A stretch of 64,000 bases of DNA from Sulfurimonas hydrogeniphila (lineage in GTDB: Bacteria > Campylobacterota > Campylobacteria > Campylobacterales > Sulfurimonadaceae): assembly GCF_009068765.1 (NCBI RefSeq), contig NZ_CP035534.1:1860001-1924000 (forward strand), in the 5' to 3' direction. The position numbers and the translations under genes were made by a program. How positions within the stretch are numbered: the first letter of the stretch is position 1; every line of letters begins with the position of its first letter. Below are positions 53,081-61,381 of the stretch, one piece after another. Under the pieces are notes generated by a model. The model saw nothing but the letters and a program-made list of their open reading frames with translations. It made no database searches and was not told the origin of the DNA.

Positions 53081-53791
53081 ATGGCTGATAAAACAAGAAA
53101 AAAAAGATATAACATACGTATTTCCGGATTAGGTGGACAAGGTGTTGTAACTACTGCTCACATCCTTGGTTCAACAATGGATAATGCAGGTCAATATGCA
53201 TCTTTGGTACCGTTTTTTGGTTCTGAAAAAAGAATGGCACCTGTTGAGGCTTATGTAAGAGCTTCAACAGAGCCGATTTATGAAGTTGGTGAAGTTGTAT
53301 ATCCTGATATTATCATGATTTACCACTCACAGGTTGTAACACACGGTAAGTCTTATACAATGCCGTTTTATACAGGTCTTAAGCCTGACAGTTTGATTAT
53401 CATCAACTCTGAAGTAAATGTACTTGATGAAGATGATGTAAAAGTTTTAAAAGACTTAAGAGCTACTGTTGTTCAGTTTGATGCAACAAAACTTGCACTT
53501 GATACGGCAGGAACAGAACTGGCAACAAATATGGCAATGATGGGTATGATGCTTGGACTTATAAACCTTGTCAGTATTGAAAACATTGAAACAGCGGTAA
53601 AAGAGAGATTCCTGGGAACATCATTTGTATCTTCAGGCGGTACAGCTATGCTTGACTCTGCAATAGAGAAAAAGTTTAAGAAAAAAGAAGAGTTACTCCA
53701 AAAAAATATGGATGTAATCAGCAAGACTTTTGAAATGGCAAATTCTATTGATTTGGATACTGCTGATTTAATTATTAAGTTCGACATATAA
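53081..53791 (+). CDS. forG: ForG: gamma subunit (operon 2)
   Basis: A 236-aa gamma subunit, with GLGGQGVVTTAHILGSTMDNAG, FFGSEKRMAPVEAYVRAS and the C-terminal SSGGTAMLDSAIEKKFKKKEE, matching the operon-1 gamma protein along its length. One base separates it from forB. Confidence 0.78.
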   Translation: MADKTRKKRYNIRISGLGGQGVVTTAHILGSTMDNAGQYASLVPFFGSEKRMAPVEAYVRASTEPIYEVGEVVYPDIIMIYHSQVVTHGKSYTMPFYTGLKPDSLIIINSEVNVLDEDDVKVLKDLRATVVQFDATKLALDTAGTELATNMAMMGMMLGLINLVSIENIETAVKERFLGTSFVSSGGTAMLDSAIEKKFKKKEELLQKNMDVISKTFEMANSIDLDTADLIIKFDI

Positions 53792-53802
53792 AAGGATAAT
53801 AA

Positions 53803-54030
53803 ATGTATTATGTAGCAAAAGTTAATTCTGACATGTGTGCCGAGTACAAGTGTAATACCTGTACTTTGTATTGCCCGGAAGCCAATACACTCATGTTTGA
53901 TAAAAGCGGAAATACATCTTGGGTTGATGTAGACAGATGTAAAGGGTGTGCATTATGTGTGTACGTATGTACTGATATGCTCAATCGTGATTGTATTACG
54001 ATGGAAATGCCTAACGTCGAAGCAGTATAA
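53803..54030 (+). CDS. forE: ForE: 75-aa 2x[4Fe-4S] ferredoxin-like subunit (operon 2)
   Basis: Differs from the 75-aa subunit at 45106 only at residue 9 (Ser for Ala), with about nine nucleotide changes in 228, whereas the other four subunit pairs are far more diverged. Same cysteine pattern (CNTCTLYC, CKGCALCVYVC). An AAAGGAT ribosome site precedes it. Being last in operon 2 and first in operon 1, it bears out the E-DABG / DABG-E symmetry. Confidence 0.72.
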   Translation: MYYVAKVNSDMCAEYKCNTCTLYCPEANTLMFDKSGNTSWVDVDRCKGCALCVYVCTDMLNRDCITMEMPNVEAV

Positions 54031-54150
54031 TTTCTGTATATATAGGTCATCCTTTAGGGATGGCTTATACCCTCTTAAAATTTAAAAAATCTTTTATTAT
54101 TTATCCAATTCCTTATAAAAAGTTACTTTTAGACAATAATGTTAAAATAA

Positions 54151-54156
54151 TATAAT
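54151..54156 (+). promoter_or_regulatory. Probable promoter of trigger-factor-like gene
   Basis: TATAAT 21 nt before the GTG start, within a 146-nt gap. A hairpin GTCATCC/GGGATGGC at about 54046 lies after forE and may end that operon. Confidence 0.45.
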
Positions 54157-54176
54157 TAAAAATCAAAAGGACCATA

Positions 54177-55433
54177 GTGGAAGTCTCAGTAAAAAAAATC
54201 GATGATATTAACTTTATCTTGAGTGGTACGATCGAAAACAATATAATAGAAAACAAAGTGGCAGAATTTAAAGAAAAATTAACACAAAAGACAAATAACG
54301 ATACGTCAAAAAGTGAAAATATTGAGCAGGAAGCAGCAGGCGAAGTTTTCAAAGAATTCATCAATACCGGCATCAAAAAAGCAAATATAGACATAGATAC
54401 TATTTTGGGACAACCACTCCTGAAAAAATATGAACAGCAGGAGAACAATGTCTACTTCGAGGTCGCGCTCTCTACAAGTCCTCAAATCAATACAGATATA
54501 GACTATAACGATATCATCCCCGACTTCACAAAGCCAAAAGCCGATCCTGCAGCAGTGGAGGCCAAACTTCAGGAGTTTGCACAACAGCAGGCTCCCTTTA
54601 CCAAAATAGACAAACCGCGGGCAGTAAAAGCAGGTGATGTTGCTGTCATCGACTTTGCCGGTTCTATTGATGGAAAACCGTTTGAAGGCGGCAGTGCCGA
54701 AAAATTCAACCTGAAAATCGGATCCCAGTCATTTATTCCGGGTTTTGAAGAACAGATAATAGGAATGGAGTATGGCGAGGAGAGAACCATTACCGTTACC
54801 TTTCCGGCAGATTATCAGGCAGAAGATCTCGCAGGGAAAGAGACTAAATTTGATGTCAAACTTCATGAAATTCAACAGCAGGAAGCCCAAACACCCGATG
54901 ATGCTTTTGCCCAAAAAATTCTAAGCGATCCCTCGGCAACACTTGACACACTCAAAGAAAAATTTGCAGACCAGATTATATCCGAAGAACTTTCACAACT
55001 GTATATGCAGGAGCTTAAGCCAAAAATAATAAATGCTTTAAATGAAAAATTTGATTTCACACTGCCTGAGAATATCGTCGAGCAGGAGATAGATGCAAAA
55101 GTGCGCGAAAAAACAAAAAGCTACACAGAAGAAGAGCATAAACAGTTCCTTGAAGACAAAGAGAAATTTCTTCAGCTAAGAGAATCTGTACGTGAAGATG
55201 CCAAAAGAGTTGTAAAAACTGCCCTTATCGTTGAAGCTTTGGCAAAAAAAGAAGGAATAGATGTTCATATACAGGAAGTGCATGCCGCACTTGGCTATCA
55301 GGCAATGATGACAGGCCAGGATGCCCAGGAACTTGTAAAGTACTATGAAGAGAACAATCTTATGACATCTGCAAAAATGGGTCTTACCGAAGATAAACTT
55401 TTTGGAAAACTCCTGGGGTTTCATAATCAGTAA
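54177..55433 (+). CDS. Trigger-factor-like protein lacking the ribosome-docking motif
   Basis: A 418-aa protein with a GTG start after AAAAGG. It has trigger factor order: N-domain (about 1-110, MEVSVKKIDDINFILSGTIE), FKBP-type prolyl isomerase domain (about 145-240, GDVAVIDFAGSIDGKPFEGG and FIPGFEEQIIGM), and helical C-domain. But where canonical proteins have GFRxGKVP followed by 10 more residues, this one has only a short polar stretch (TQKTNNDTSKSENIEQE). It should therefore not bind L23 at the ribosome exit in the standard way and is probably a paralogue of tig acting as a free chaperone or isomerase. Confidence 0.75.
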   Translation: MEVSVKKIDDINFILSGTIENNIIENKVAEFKEKLTQKTNNDTSKSENIEQEAAGEVFKEFINTGIKKANIDIDTILGQPLLKKYEQQENNVYFEVALSTSPQINTDIDYNDIIPDFTKPKADPAAVEAKLQEFAQQQAPFTKIDKPRAVKAGDVAVIDFAGSIDGKPFEGGSAEKFNLKIGSQSFIPGFEEQIIGMEYGEERTITVTFPADYQAEDLAGKETKFDVKLHEIQQQEAQTPDDAFAQKILSDPSATLDTLKEKFADQIISEELSQLYMQELKPKIINALNEKFDFTLPENIVEQEIDAKVREKTKSYTEEEHKQFLEDKEKFLQLRESVREDAKRVVKTALIVEALAKKEGIDVHIQEVHAALGYQAMMTGQDAQELVKYYEENNLMTSAKMGLTEDKLFGKLLGFHNQ

Positions 55434-55440
55434 AGATCCA

Positions 55441-56085
55441 ATGATTCAAAAAATCTGGGACTGGGCTGATAAAAACAATATATCCGATTTAGAGTGGATA
55501 GCGCATGATTCCTATCTCAAAGGTGGCTATTTCAGAGGACTTCCGAGAGACAAAGAATCATTGCTCGGACTGCAGGAGCTCAATCTTCTTGGCAGTCAGC
55601 TTTCAGACTTGCCGCCGGAAATAGCCTGTCTTAAGAATTTAAAAAAACTTTATATGCTGGGAAACCGGTTGAGGAAACTGCCCCCGGAGACAGGCCTTCT
55701 GACACAGCTTGAAGAACTTTATCTTGCAGGGAATCAATTGGAAGAACTGCCAAAAGAGATAGGGTCTTTAAAAAATCTGAAACTGCTTCTTTTGCAGGAA
55801 AACAGACTCTCAGGCATACCAAAAGAGATCGCTTCGCTCAAAAATTTAAAAACATTGGAACTGGGCGCAAATCAGCTTTCATCCCTTCCTGCTGAAATCG
55901 GACAATTGACAAATTTAACCAAGCTGACTTTCTGGAAGAATCGGCTGAGTACCCTGCCTGACGAGATTGAAAATCTGCTAAACCTGGAAGAGCTGGACTT
56001 CACTTACAACAGGCTTTCATTAACCCAAGGGCATGCCCTGTGGCTGGACAGGCTTATGCAAAAAGGCTGTTGTGTTTCTATATAA
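55441..56085 (+). CDS. Leucine-rich repeat protein
   Basis: A 214-aa protein starting at ATG 55441, 8 nt after the preceding stop. A 40-residue N-terminal region (IWDWADKNNISDLEWIA) is followed by about seven 23-residue LRRs of the LxxLxLxxNxLxxLPxEI kind (LYMLGNRLRKLPPETG, LYLAGNQLEELPKEIG, LLLQENRLSGIPKEIA and so on). It has no signal peptide, so it is cytoplasmic and probably mediates protein contacts. Co-transcription with the trigger-factor-like gene is likely. Confidence 0.8.
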   Translation: MIQKIWDWADKNNISDLEWIAHDSYLKGGYFRGLPRDKESLLGLQELNLLGSQLSDLPPEIACLKNLKKLYMLGNRLRKLPPETGLLTQLEELYLAGNQLEELPKEIGSLKNLKLLLLQENRLSGIPKEIASLKNLKTLELGANQLSSLPAEIGQLTNLTKLTFWKNRLSTLPDEIENLLNLEELDFTYNRLSLTQGHALWLDRLMQKGCCVSI

Positions 56086-56353
56086 ACAGGTGACTCTTGT
56101 CAGGATTTTTTTCCTGATATTTGACAATATACGAACATTGCGCCACAGCTTTTTTATTCTCTTTTTCTATCTCTTTGAGCACATCTTCAAGCAAAGCTTT
56201 TGCAAGACCTTTTCCCGCCAGTTCTTGCGGTACAATAGTATGTGTCAAGTGCATCTTGCCATCCTGATCATCATATGTTATATAAGCCACATGTCCGTCT
56301 ATATGGTATTCGTATCTGCACTCATCTGGATTGTGAATTAAAGTATTTGACAT
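56078..56353 (-). CDS. YjdJ-type GNAT acetyltransferase
   Basis: A 91-aa minimal GNAT protein (N-acetyltransferase-like, COG2388 type): YHIDGHVAYITYDDQDGKMHL, then the acetyl-CoA binding loop PQELAGKGLAKALLEDVL, and a C-terminal CSYIVKYQEKNPD. Length fits the family. It overlaps the convergent LRR gene by 8 nt. Substrate unknown. Confidence 0.8.
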   Translation of the reverse strand: MSNTLIHNPDECRYEYHIDGHVAYITYDDQDGKMHLTHTIVPQELAGKGLAKALLEDVLKEIEKENKKAVAQCSYIVKYQEKNPDKSHLFI

Positions 56354-56534
56354 CTCTTTTCCTTTTTTTTCTATAATTTTATCATGCTAAATTTAAAAAG
56401 AAACTACCCTGTCAATTACATAAATTTCACAACCTTTATATAAGCCTAAGAAATGAAGATGTTTTCTTCTTTAACTTCAAATTACTGTAGTTTTATCTAA
56501 AATACAAAAAAAATTATTGTGAGGTACTGATTAT

Positions 56535-57125
56535 ATGGCTACTCAAGAAACAAAACGGTATATGGAAATGCAAATGCAGGAGCTTAAAGAAGCCTGTGCC
56601 GCAAATGAAGAAGAAAAAAATCCTGCTCCAAAAAAAGCAAACAACAATAGGGACAAAAATGCTGAAATTGCAAAACTCTATGAAGATGCAGCCGAGTATG
56701 AAGAAGATTTAAAAGGCTTTCAAGAAGAACTTGAAATAGTCAATGCAAATGAATTTAAAGATATTCCCGACTTGTTAAAAGAAAAATTCTCAACACAGGA
56801 GAGAGACTATGCACAGGAGATAAGAACTCTTTTGGAAGCTACATGGGCACACTATGTAAATGTGGAAAAAACACATCCTCAGGAGCAGCTTGATATTATA
56901 AAAACAACTGCGTTACATGAAATTGTCACAGCACTTGCCAAAGCCTACCCTGATTATGAAGGTGATTTTGAGTCAGATATCAAAGAGATACTTGTCAAGA
57001 GATGGGAAATGCTCATAGCAATCAAAAAAGAGCATATCAAAGAAGAGATAGCAGAAATCAAAATATTAGGTCTTAAGCCGAATTATGTCCAAAGAATCTA
57101 TAAACAGTTTCATGGCATAGAATAA
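56535..57125 (+). CDS. Soluble helical protein, unknown function
   Basis: A 196-aa acidic, almost wholly helical protein. An Asn/Lys/Glu-rich N-terminal segment (about 1-45) precedes coiled regions (DAAEYEEDLKGFQEELEIVNA) and a possible four-helix part. No motif recognised. The 181-nt gap before it is AT-rich without an obvious strong promoter. Confidence 0.6.
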   Translation: MATQETKRYMEMQMQELKEACAANEEEKNPAPKKANNNRDKNAEIAKLYEDAAEYEEDLKGFQEELEIVNANEFKDIPDLLKEKFSTQERDYAQEIRTLLEATWAHYVNVEKTHPQEQLDIIKTTALHEIVTALAKAYPDYEGDFESDIKEILVKRWEMLIAIKKEHIKEEIAEIKILGLKPNYVQRIYKQFHGIE

Positions 57126-57218
57126 GAAAATATGATGTAAGAGCAGTTTTTCGTTTTTTACACACTTTTGTCATGTTTCACAAAAAGAGTTCTCATATCT
57201 GCATGGATACTGTTAACT

Positions 57219-57228
57219 TTGCTATAAT
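57219..57228 (+). promoter_or_regulatory. Promoter, extended -10
   Basis: TTTGCTATAAT matches the local sigma-70 form; TATAAT is at 57223-57228, 37 nt before the next ATG, with AGGAG in between. Confidence 0.6.
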
Positions 57229-57264
57229 TATTCTATAGACGATATTATTTCAGGAGAATTTGTT

Positions 57265-57567
57265 ATGGACGCAGTAACGAAAGAAAAATTAGAGAAAGTT
57301 GTTACACTGGTAAACAAAGCGATGGTAGATCCGGATATAGATATTGATTATTGTATACCCGGTGTTGAAACAACGGTAAAAGAGTGTGATGTATCAGAAA
57401 CCCCTTTTGTATTAGTTACCTATGTTTTGGGTGATTACAACAAACATACACGTAAAATTCATTTGGATGCAACCTTATTGCGGGAAACACCCGAGGAGAT
57501 CGCCAACAGAATAACATTTTCCATTGAAGAGTTCAAAGGTGAAATAGATTCTGTAGAGATGGGCTGA
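57265..57567 (+). CDS. Small soluble protein, unknown function
   Basis: A 100-aa acidic protein, MDAVTKEKLEKVVTLVNKAM at the N-terminus and an alpha/beta pattern after it (FVLVTYVLGDYNKHTRKIHLD). Two cysteines (DYCIPG, KECDVS). It has its own promoter and terminator, so it is a monocistronic unit. No family recognised. Confidence 0.65.
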   Translation: MDAVTKEKLEKVVTLVNKAMVDPDIDIDYCIPGVETTVKECDVSETPFVLVTYVLGDYNKHTRKIHLDATLLRETPEEIANRITFSIEEFKGEIDSVEMG

Positions 57568-57584
57568 TGCCCTCTCTGTTTTTT
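57556..57584 (+). terminator. Rho-independent terminator
   Basis: GAGA-(T)-GGGC / GCCC-TCTC stem with a TGAT loop and one bulge, followed by TGTTTTTT. It includes the stop codon of the 100-aa gene. Confidence 0.6.
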
Positions 57585-58050
57585 ATTTTACAGTAAAAGG
57601 AATTTCATCCAGTGAAAAATCTTTTAATTTGGAAGTTATCCATTCATACTCTTGAGAATTTTCATTGACATAAAAATAAAGTGCTCCGCCGTCTTCGTCA
57701 TTTTGGACAAGAATATTACTCTCGTTTTGCAACTCCCAGGCAGCCAAGCCTTCATATTGTGTGAACTCTTTTGCAAGCACATAGCTTTGCAGTGTTATTC
57801 CCTTTTCCAGTGAATAAAAAAGAAATCTTTTCGAAGCGATATCTGAAACTTTGACAGGAACAGATGCATTTAAATTAAATATTTTATACTCAAAAGCATC
57901 CAATAATTCGGACAAAAACTCTTGACTCCATGCCATAACTTTTTTCATACATTGAGAAGTTTCAGGATCTAAATTGTCTCTGTCCAAATAAAATGTATTA
58001 TAATCCTTACAGATATTACTGTATTCAATGCCAATGCCTATTTTTTTCAA
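57583..58050 (-). CDS. Soluble protein, unknown function
   Basis: A 155-aa protein beginning MKKIGIGIEYSNICKDYNTF. It has alternating strand/helix character with two early Cys and one Met-Cys (SQCMKKVMAW). No family recognised. It starts 1 nt after the MOSC gene stop, so the two are co-transcribed and may act together. Confidence 0.6.
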   Translation of the reverse strand: MKKIGIGIEYSNICKDYNTFYLDRDNLDPETSQCMKKVMAWSQEFLSELLDAFEYKIFNLNASVPVKVSDIASKRFLFYSLEKGITLQSYVLAKEFTQYEGLAAWELQNESNILVQNDEDGGALYFYVNENSQEYEWITSKLKDFSLDEIPFTVK

Positions 58051-58051
58051 A

Positions 58052-58501
58052 CTAAACTTCTTTTACCACTTTTACATCATTTCCGACTGCAATTCCGCCG
58101 TATTCAAGAGGCGTTACAAAAAGACCGCGTTTTCCTTTTATCAGTGCAGGAAGTTCAGGAGCGAATGCATACAGATACCGGTAATCTTCACACGGCCCGT
58201 TAACTTCAAAAAGCATCTCGCCGATCTCTATTATCGAACCTTTGTTGAGATGATACAGGTCAACATCCACGTAAATATCTTCCATTAAAAGTCCTCTTTC
58301 AAACACAAGTTCTGCATCTTCTATGATGTCATAACTTTTTTTTGAAACCAAAACCATTGGCTTCACTTCACCGTTGTCATAGTCTCTGCTCCCAACAATT
58401 CCGTTCTCATCGCAATCAAAGTCTTCACATTTCATACGATGCCCCGCACGCATCATATCAGGCATCGTCACAAACAACGATAATACTTTTCCCTCTGTCA
58501 T
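58052..58501 (-). CDS. MOSC-domain-like protein
   Basis: A 149-aa protein with the MOSC pattern: early GIVGSRDYDNGEVKPMVLVSKKSYD, then RGLLMEDIYVDVDLYHLNKGSIIEIGEMLFEV, and conserved PC in NGPCEDYRYL. In typical MOSC proteins this Cys binds the molybdenum cofactor. The usual histidine after GD/GS is replaced here (SRDYD). The likely role is Mo-cofactor sulfur chemistry or N-hydroxylated substrate reduction, but the match is to a short form. Confidence 0.6.
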   Translation of the reverse strand: MTEGKVLSLFVTMPDMMRAGHRMKCEDFDCDENGIVGSRDYDNGEVKPMVLVSKKSYDIIEDAELVFERGLLMEDIYVDVDLYHLNKGSIIEIGEMLFEVNGPCEDYRYLYAFAPELPALIKGKRGLFVTPLEYGGIAVGNDVKVVKEV

Positions 58502-58608
58502 TTCTTATCCTTCATATCATTATAAAATTTTAATGATAGTAACATAATTTGTCTGTAGCCTTATTACTAATTTTAATTAGATAAATAAAATAATAATAGA
58601 TAAATTCT

Positions 58609-59739
58609 CTACTGCGTGCTGTAAATAAGTATATATCCGACCAAAAGCCCGCCAAAAGTTCCTATCAAATACCCCATTATTGCCATCAGTACACCTATAC
58701 TTACAAGTGCTTTGTTGTAAGTTGCCGCAAGAATTGGTGCCGAAGCCACACCGCCTATGTTTGCCAGAGAGGCAACTGAGATACTGAATAAATCGAGCTT
58801 GAATATTTTTGCCCCTGCCACCATTATCAATGCATGCACAAGCAAGACGGCAAAACCGGCAAAAACATACATGCCAAGACCACTGAAGCTTTCTATGACA
58901 GCACGAGAACCTATCAGTGCTATTAAAATATAGAGCATGGTTGTTGCCACTTCGTTTGAACCGTTTATAAACCGTAATTTTGTAAAAGAGCCGAGCACCC
59001 CTAAGAGTGTGGAAAAAACAACAATACTTGTCGTTGTATTGAGTATCACCAATTTTTCGGCTATTATCTGAGAAAACAGAGATGCTCCGAGTGCCAGAAG
59101 AATTAGGAGCCAGTATCTTTTAGCACCCACAGAACAGGCACAACCGATTTTATCCAGATAGGCAAGTTTTTCTTCACTCTTTGTAAACCTGTTGAATATT
59201 TTTGCAAAAGGGACCAAAAAAAGCAAGAGCATCACCCATACAGTATAATTGACACTGTCCACAACAAGAGCATAGGCAAAGGCATCTTCACTTACATGTA
59301 AAGCACTTCCGACAGCGATCATATTTGCCGTACCTCCCATCCAACTCCCTGCGAGTGCGCCAAATGCTGCTGCTGTTTCTTTGTCAAACCCAAACAAATA
59401 TGCAACGACTATAAAGGCAAAAGCAATGGAAAAAACAGCTAAAACATAAGCGATTAAAAGCGATTTTCTGAGCTTGAAAAAATGCTTAAAATCCACTTCC
59501 AGAAGCATCAAAAAAAGCATTGCCGGCAGCAGATTCGTTTTTGTCAGTCTGTAGACAGCTGTAATCTCCTGATTTTGCGCAAACACTCCCGAAGAGGCAA
59601 GCAGCATAGAAAAAGCATATATCAGCACAACAACAGGAATATACTCGAAAAATTTGTGTTTTGTTTTGATTTGTGCAAAGCTGAGTGCTGTTACAAGTAA
59701 AGCAAGTGTAAAAAGATATATCAAAGGAGAGTCAATCAA
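58609..59739 (-). CDS. DUF819-family membrane permease
   Basis: A 376-aa membrane protein of about 11 helices in two inverted halves. GALAGSWMGGTANMIAVG in the first half and ASLANIGGVASAPILAATYN in the second are the family's paired discontinuous segments. DUF819 proteins resemble sodium:bile-acid/CPA-type carriers but no substrate is settled. TTACATGTAA occurs at 59292-59301. Confidence 0.75.
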   Translation of the reverse strand: MIDSPLIYLFTLALLVTALSFAQIKTKHKFFEYIPVVVLIYAFSMLLASSGVFAQNQEITAVYRLTKTNLLPAMLFLMLLEVDFKHFFKLRKSLLIAYVLAVFSIAFAFIVVAYLFGFDKETAAAFGALAGSWMGGTANMIAVGSALHVSEDAFAYALVVDSVNYTVWVMLLLFLVPFAKIFNRFTKSEEKLAYLDKIGCACSVGAKRYWLLILLALGASLFSQIIAEKLVILNTTTSIVVFSTLLGVLGSFTKLRFINGSNEVATTMLYILIALIGSRAVIESFSGLGMYVFAGFAVLLVHALIMVAGAKIFKLDLFSISVASLANIGGVASAPILAATYNKALVSIGVLMAIMGYLIGTFGGLLVGYILIYSTQ

Positions 59740-59872
59740 AGCTTTAACCTACTTTTTCATTAGTATATCATATAATAGCGACATGGTAAATCAAAGCAAA
59801 TTAGCCTGGGATTAAAACCTCACTGCCATTAAGTTGAGAAAATTAATGCTTTCTCGGAACCGGTACTGAAGT

Positions 59873-61282
59873 CATAAGTATCTACACAACTCAAAAAAGC
59901 AAAGAAAGCGGAATAGATATTGCATAAGATTTTAAAAAACAAGAGAGTTTATGCAATGGAAGAGCGTTTAAAAAAAAAGATATATGAGACTGGTAAAAAG
60001 TCATATGAATCATAAACAACACAGTACCAATGGATTAAACCTGCTACAAAAGACTGAAGGATTTTCACAAGCACAAAGTGCTTGGAGATTTTACAATAAT
60101 GAGCATGTAGATATAGAGTCACTCAATGAGCCAATGCTTACAAGAGGGATTAAAACTATTAATAAAAGCAGTGATGAATATATACTTGTAGCCCATGACT
60201 GGTCACTCATAAATTATAAAAACCATACGGCAAAAACAGATTGTATACGAAAACGCAGAAGCAATGTAAATAATGCTTCATCAAGAGGATATGAGTTGCA
60301 AAGTTCCCTTGCAATTGAGAGCAGCAGCGGCAAACCAATCCTTCCCTTGGTACAGAACCTAAAGACACAAGATAAAGTGCTCTCAAGCTATAATCCTACA
60401 ATGAAGAGTCATCTTACCCATCTCGGTGAATTAACACAAAGAATAGCTTATATCAATCAATCCCTCAACATACAAAAGAAAATTGTACATGTAATTGACA
60501 GAGAAGCAGACAGTGCGGGGTTTTTCAGAGGACTGCAAAAAGAGGATTTATATATAGTACGAGCATTAGACAATGTCAAAGTCAGGTATGAAGATGAAGA
60601 TATTACCCAAAAAGAGTTGTCCAAAAAAATGGATAAAGGCAAATATGTAAAAACTATACAGTATCAAAATAAAAAAGTAAAAATTTATGTTAATACGGTA
60701 GATATACTTATAACAAGAGACAGCTATCAAAAGACAGATACGCCACAAGGTAAAACAATAAAACAAAAAGTAAAAGGCAAGCCAATAAAAAACAGATTTA
60801 TAGTCCAAAGACTCATAGATGAGAAGAACAATACAGTTGCTACCTGGCTTCTGTTAAGCAATCTTCCAAAAGATGTTGATATAACAAGGATAGGATTGTG
60901 GTATTATTACAGATGGAATATAGAAACGTATTTTAAACTGTTAAAAAGCTCAGGGTTTAATTTGGAAAAATGGCAGCAAGAGAGTGCACAGGCTATATTT
61001 AAACGCTTGTTTGTTGCCTCTTATGCCTGTTTGCTTGTATGGGAAATTGAACATACAAATAGTAAAAACATGCTGGCAATTAGAAAGTTTTTAGTTCGAT
61101 TAAGCGGGAGATTGGTAGCAAGAAAGAAGATATCTACCTCTCCGGCTCTGTTAGCAGGTTTATGGAACTTCTTCTCTGCTATGGATATGCTTGAACTTTA
61201 TGATATTGAAGAACTCCATAGCATTAAAAAAGAACTCAATGACTTTATGCAGATGGAGTTTTAAGTTGTGTAGATACTTATG
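59873..61282 (+). mobile_element. IS4-family-like insertion sequence, copy 3 (complete, 1410 bp)
   Basis: CATAAGTATCTACACAACT termini, with direct repeats ACTGAAGT at 59865-59872 and 61283-61290. Opposite orientation to copies 1 and 2. The target is the reverse complement of that used by copy 1, at the same place in the repeat. Confidence 0.9.
59984..61264 (+). CDS. IS4-family transposase, copy 3
   Basis: A 426-aa DDE transposase, identical to copy 1. Catalytic residues are as for that copy: HDWS, IDREAD and the E in WNIETYFKLLKSS. The identity of three copies over their whole length implies recent transposition. Confidence 0.88.
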   Translation: MRLVKSHMNHKQHSTNGLNLLQKTEGFSQAQSAWRFYNNEHVDIESLNEPMLTRGIKTINKSSDEYILVAHDWSLINYKNHTAKTDCIRKRRSNVNNASSRGYELQSSLAIESSSGKPILPLVQNLKTQDKVLSSYNPTMKSHLTHLGELTQRIAYINQSLNIQKKIVHVIDREADSAGFFRGLQKEDLYIVRALDNVKVRYEDEDITQKELSKKMDKGKYVKTIQYQNKKVKIYVNTVDILITRDSYQKTDTPQGKTIKQKVKGKPIKNRFIVQRLIDEKNNTVATWLLLSNLPKDVDITRIGLWYYYRWNIETYFKLLKSSGFNLEKWQQESAQAIFKRLFVASYACLLVWEIEHTNSKNMLAIRKFLVRLSGRLVARKKISTSPALLAGLWNFFSAMDMLELYDIEELHSIKKELNDFMQMEF

Positions 61283-61354
61283 ACTGAAGTACCGGTTCCA
61301 AATAAATGCTTAACTTAATGGCAGTGAGGTTTTAGCCTAGGTTCCAATATGCTT

Positions 61355-61360
61355 TATAAT
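61355..61360 (+). promoter_or_regulatory. Probable promoter of exonuclease gene
   Basis: TATAAT preceded by TGCTT, 21 nt before the ATG at 61382, immediately beyond the repeat arm. Confidence 0.5.
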
Positions 61361-61381
61361 ATAATTAAAAGTGAAACTCTG

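Larger units (their letters stand above)
59813..61334. repeat. 104-bp palindromic MITE-like element interrupted by IS copy 3
   Basis: Perfect 23-bp inverted repeats lie at 59813-59835 (TAAAACCTCACTGCCATTAA...) and 61312-61334; a weaker match extends a further 7 bp outwards. Inside are arms GGAACCGGTACT and AGTACCGGTTCC. Removing the 1410-bp IS and one 8-bp repeat leaves a 104-bp element that is nearly a perfect palindrome, like a MITE or REP element. It is the clearest full-length member of the dispersed repeat family here. Confidence 0.75.
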
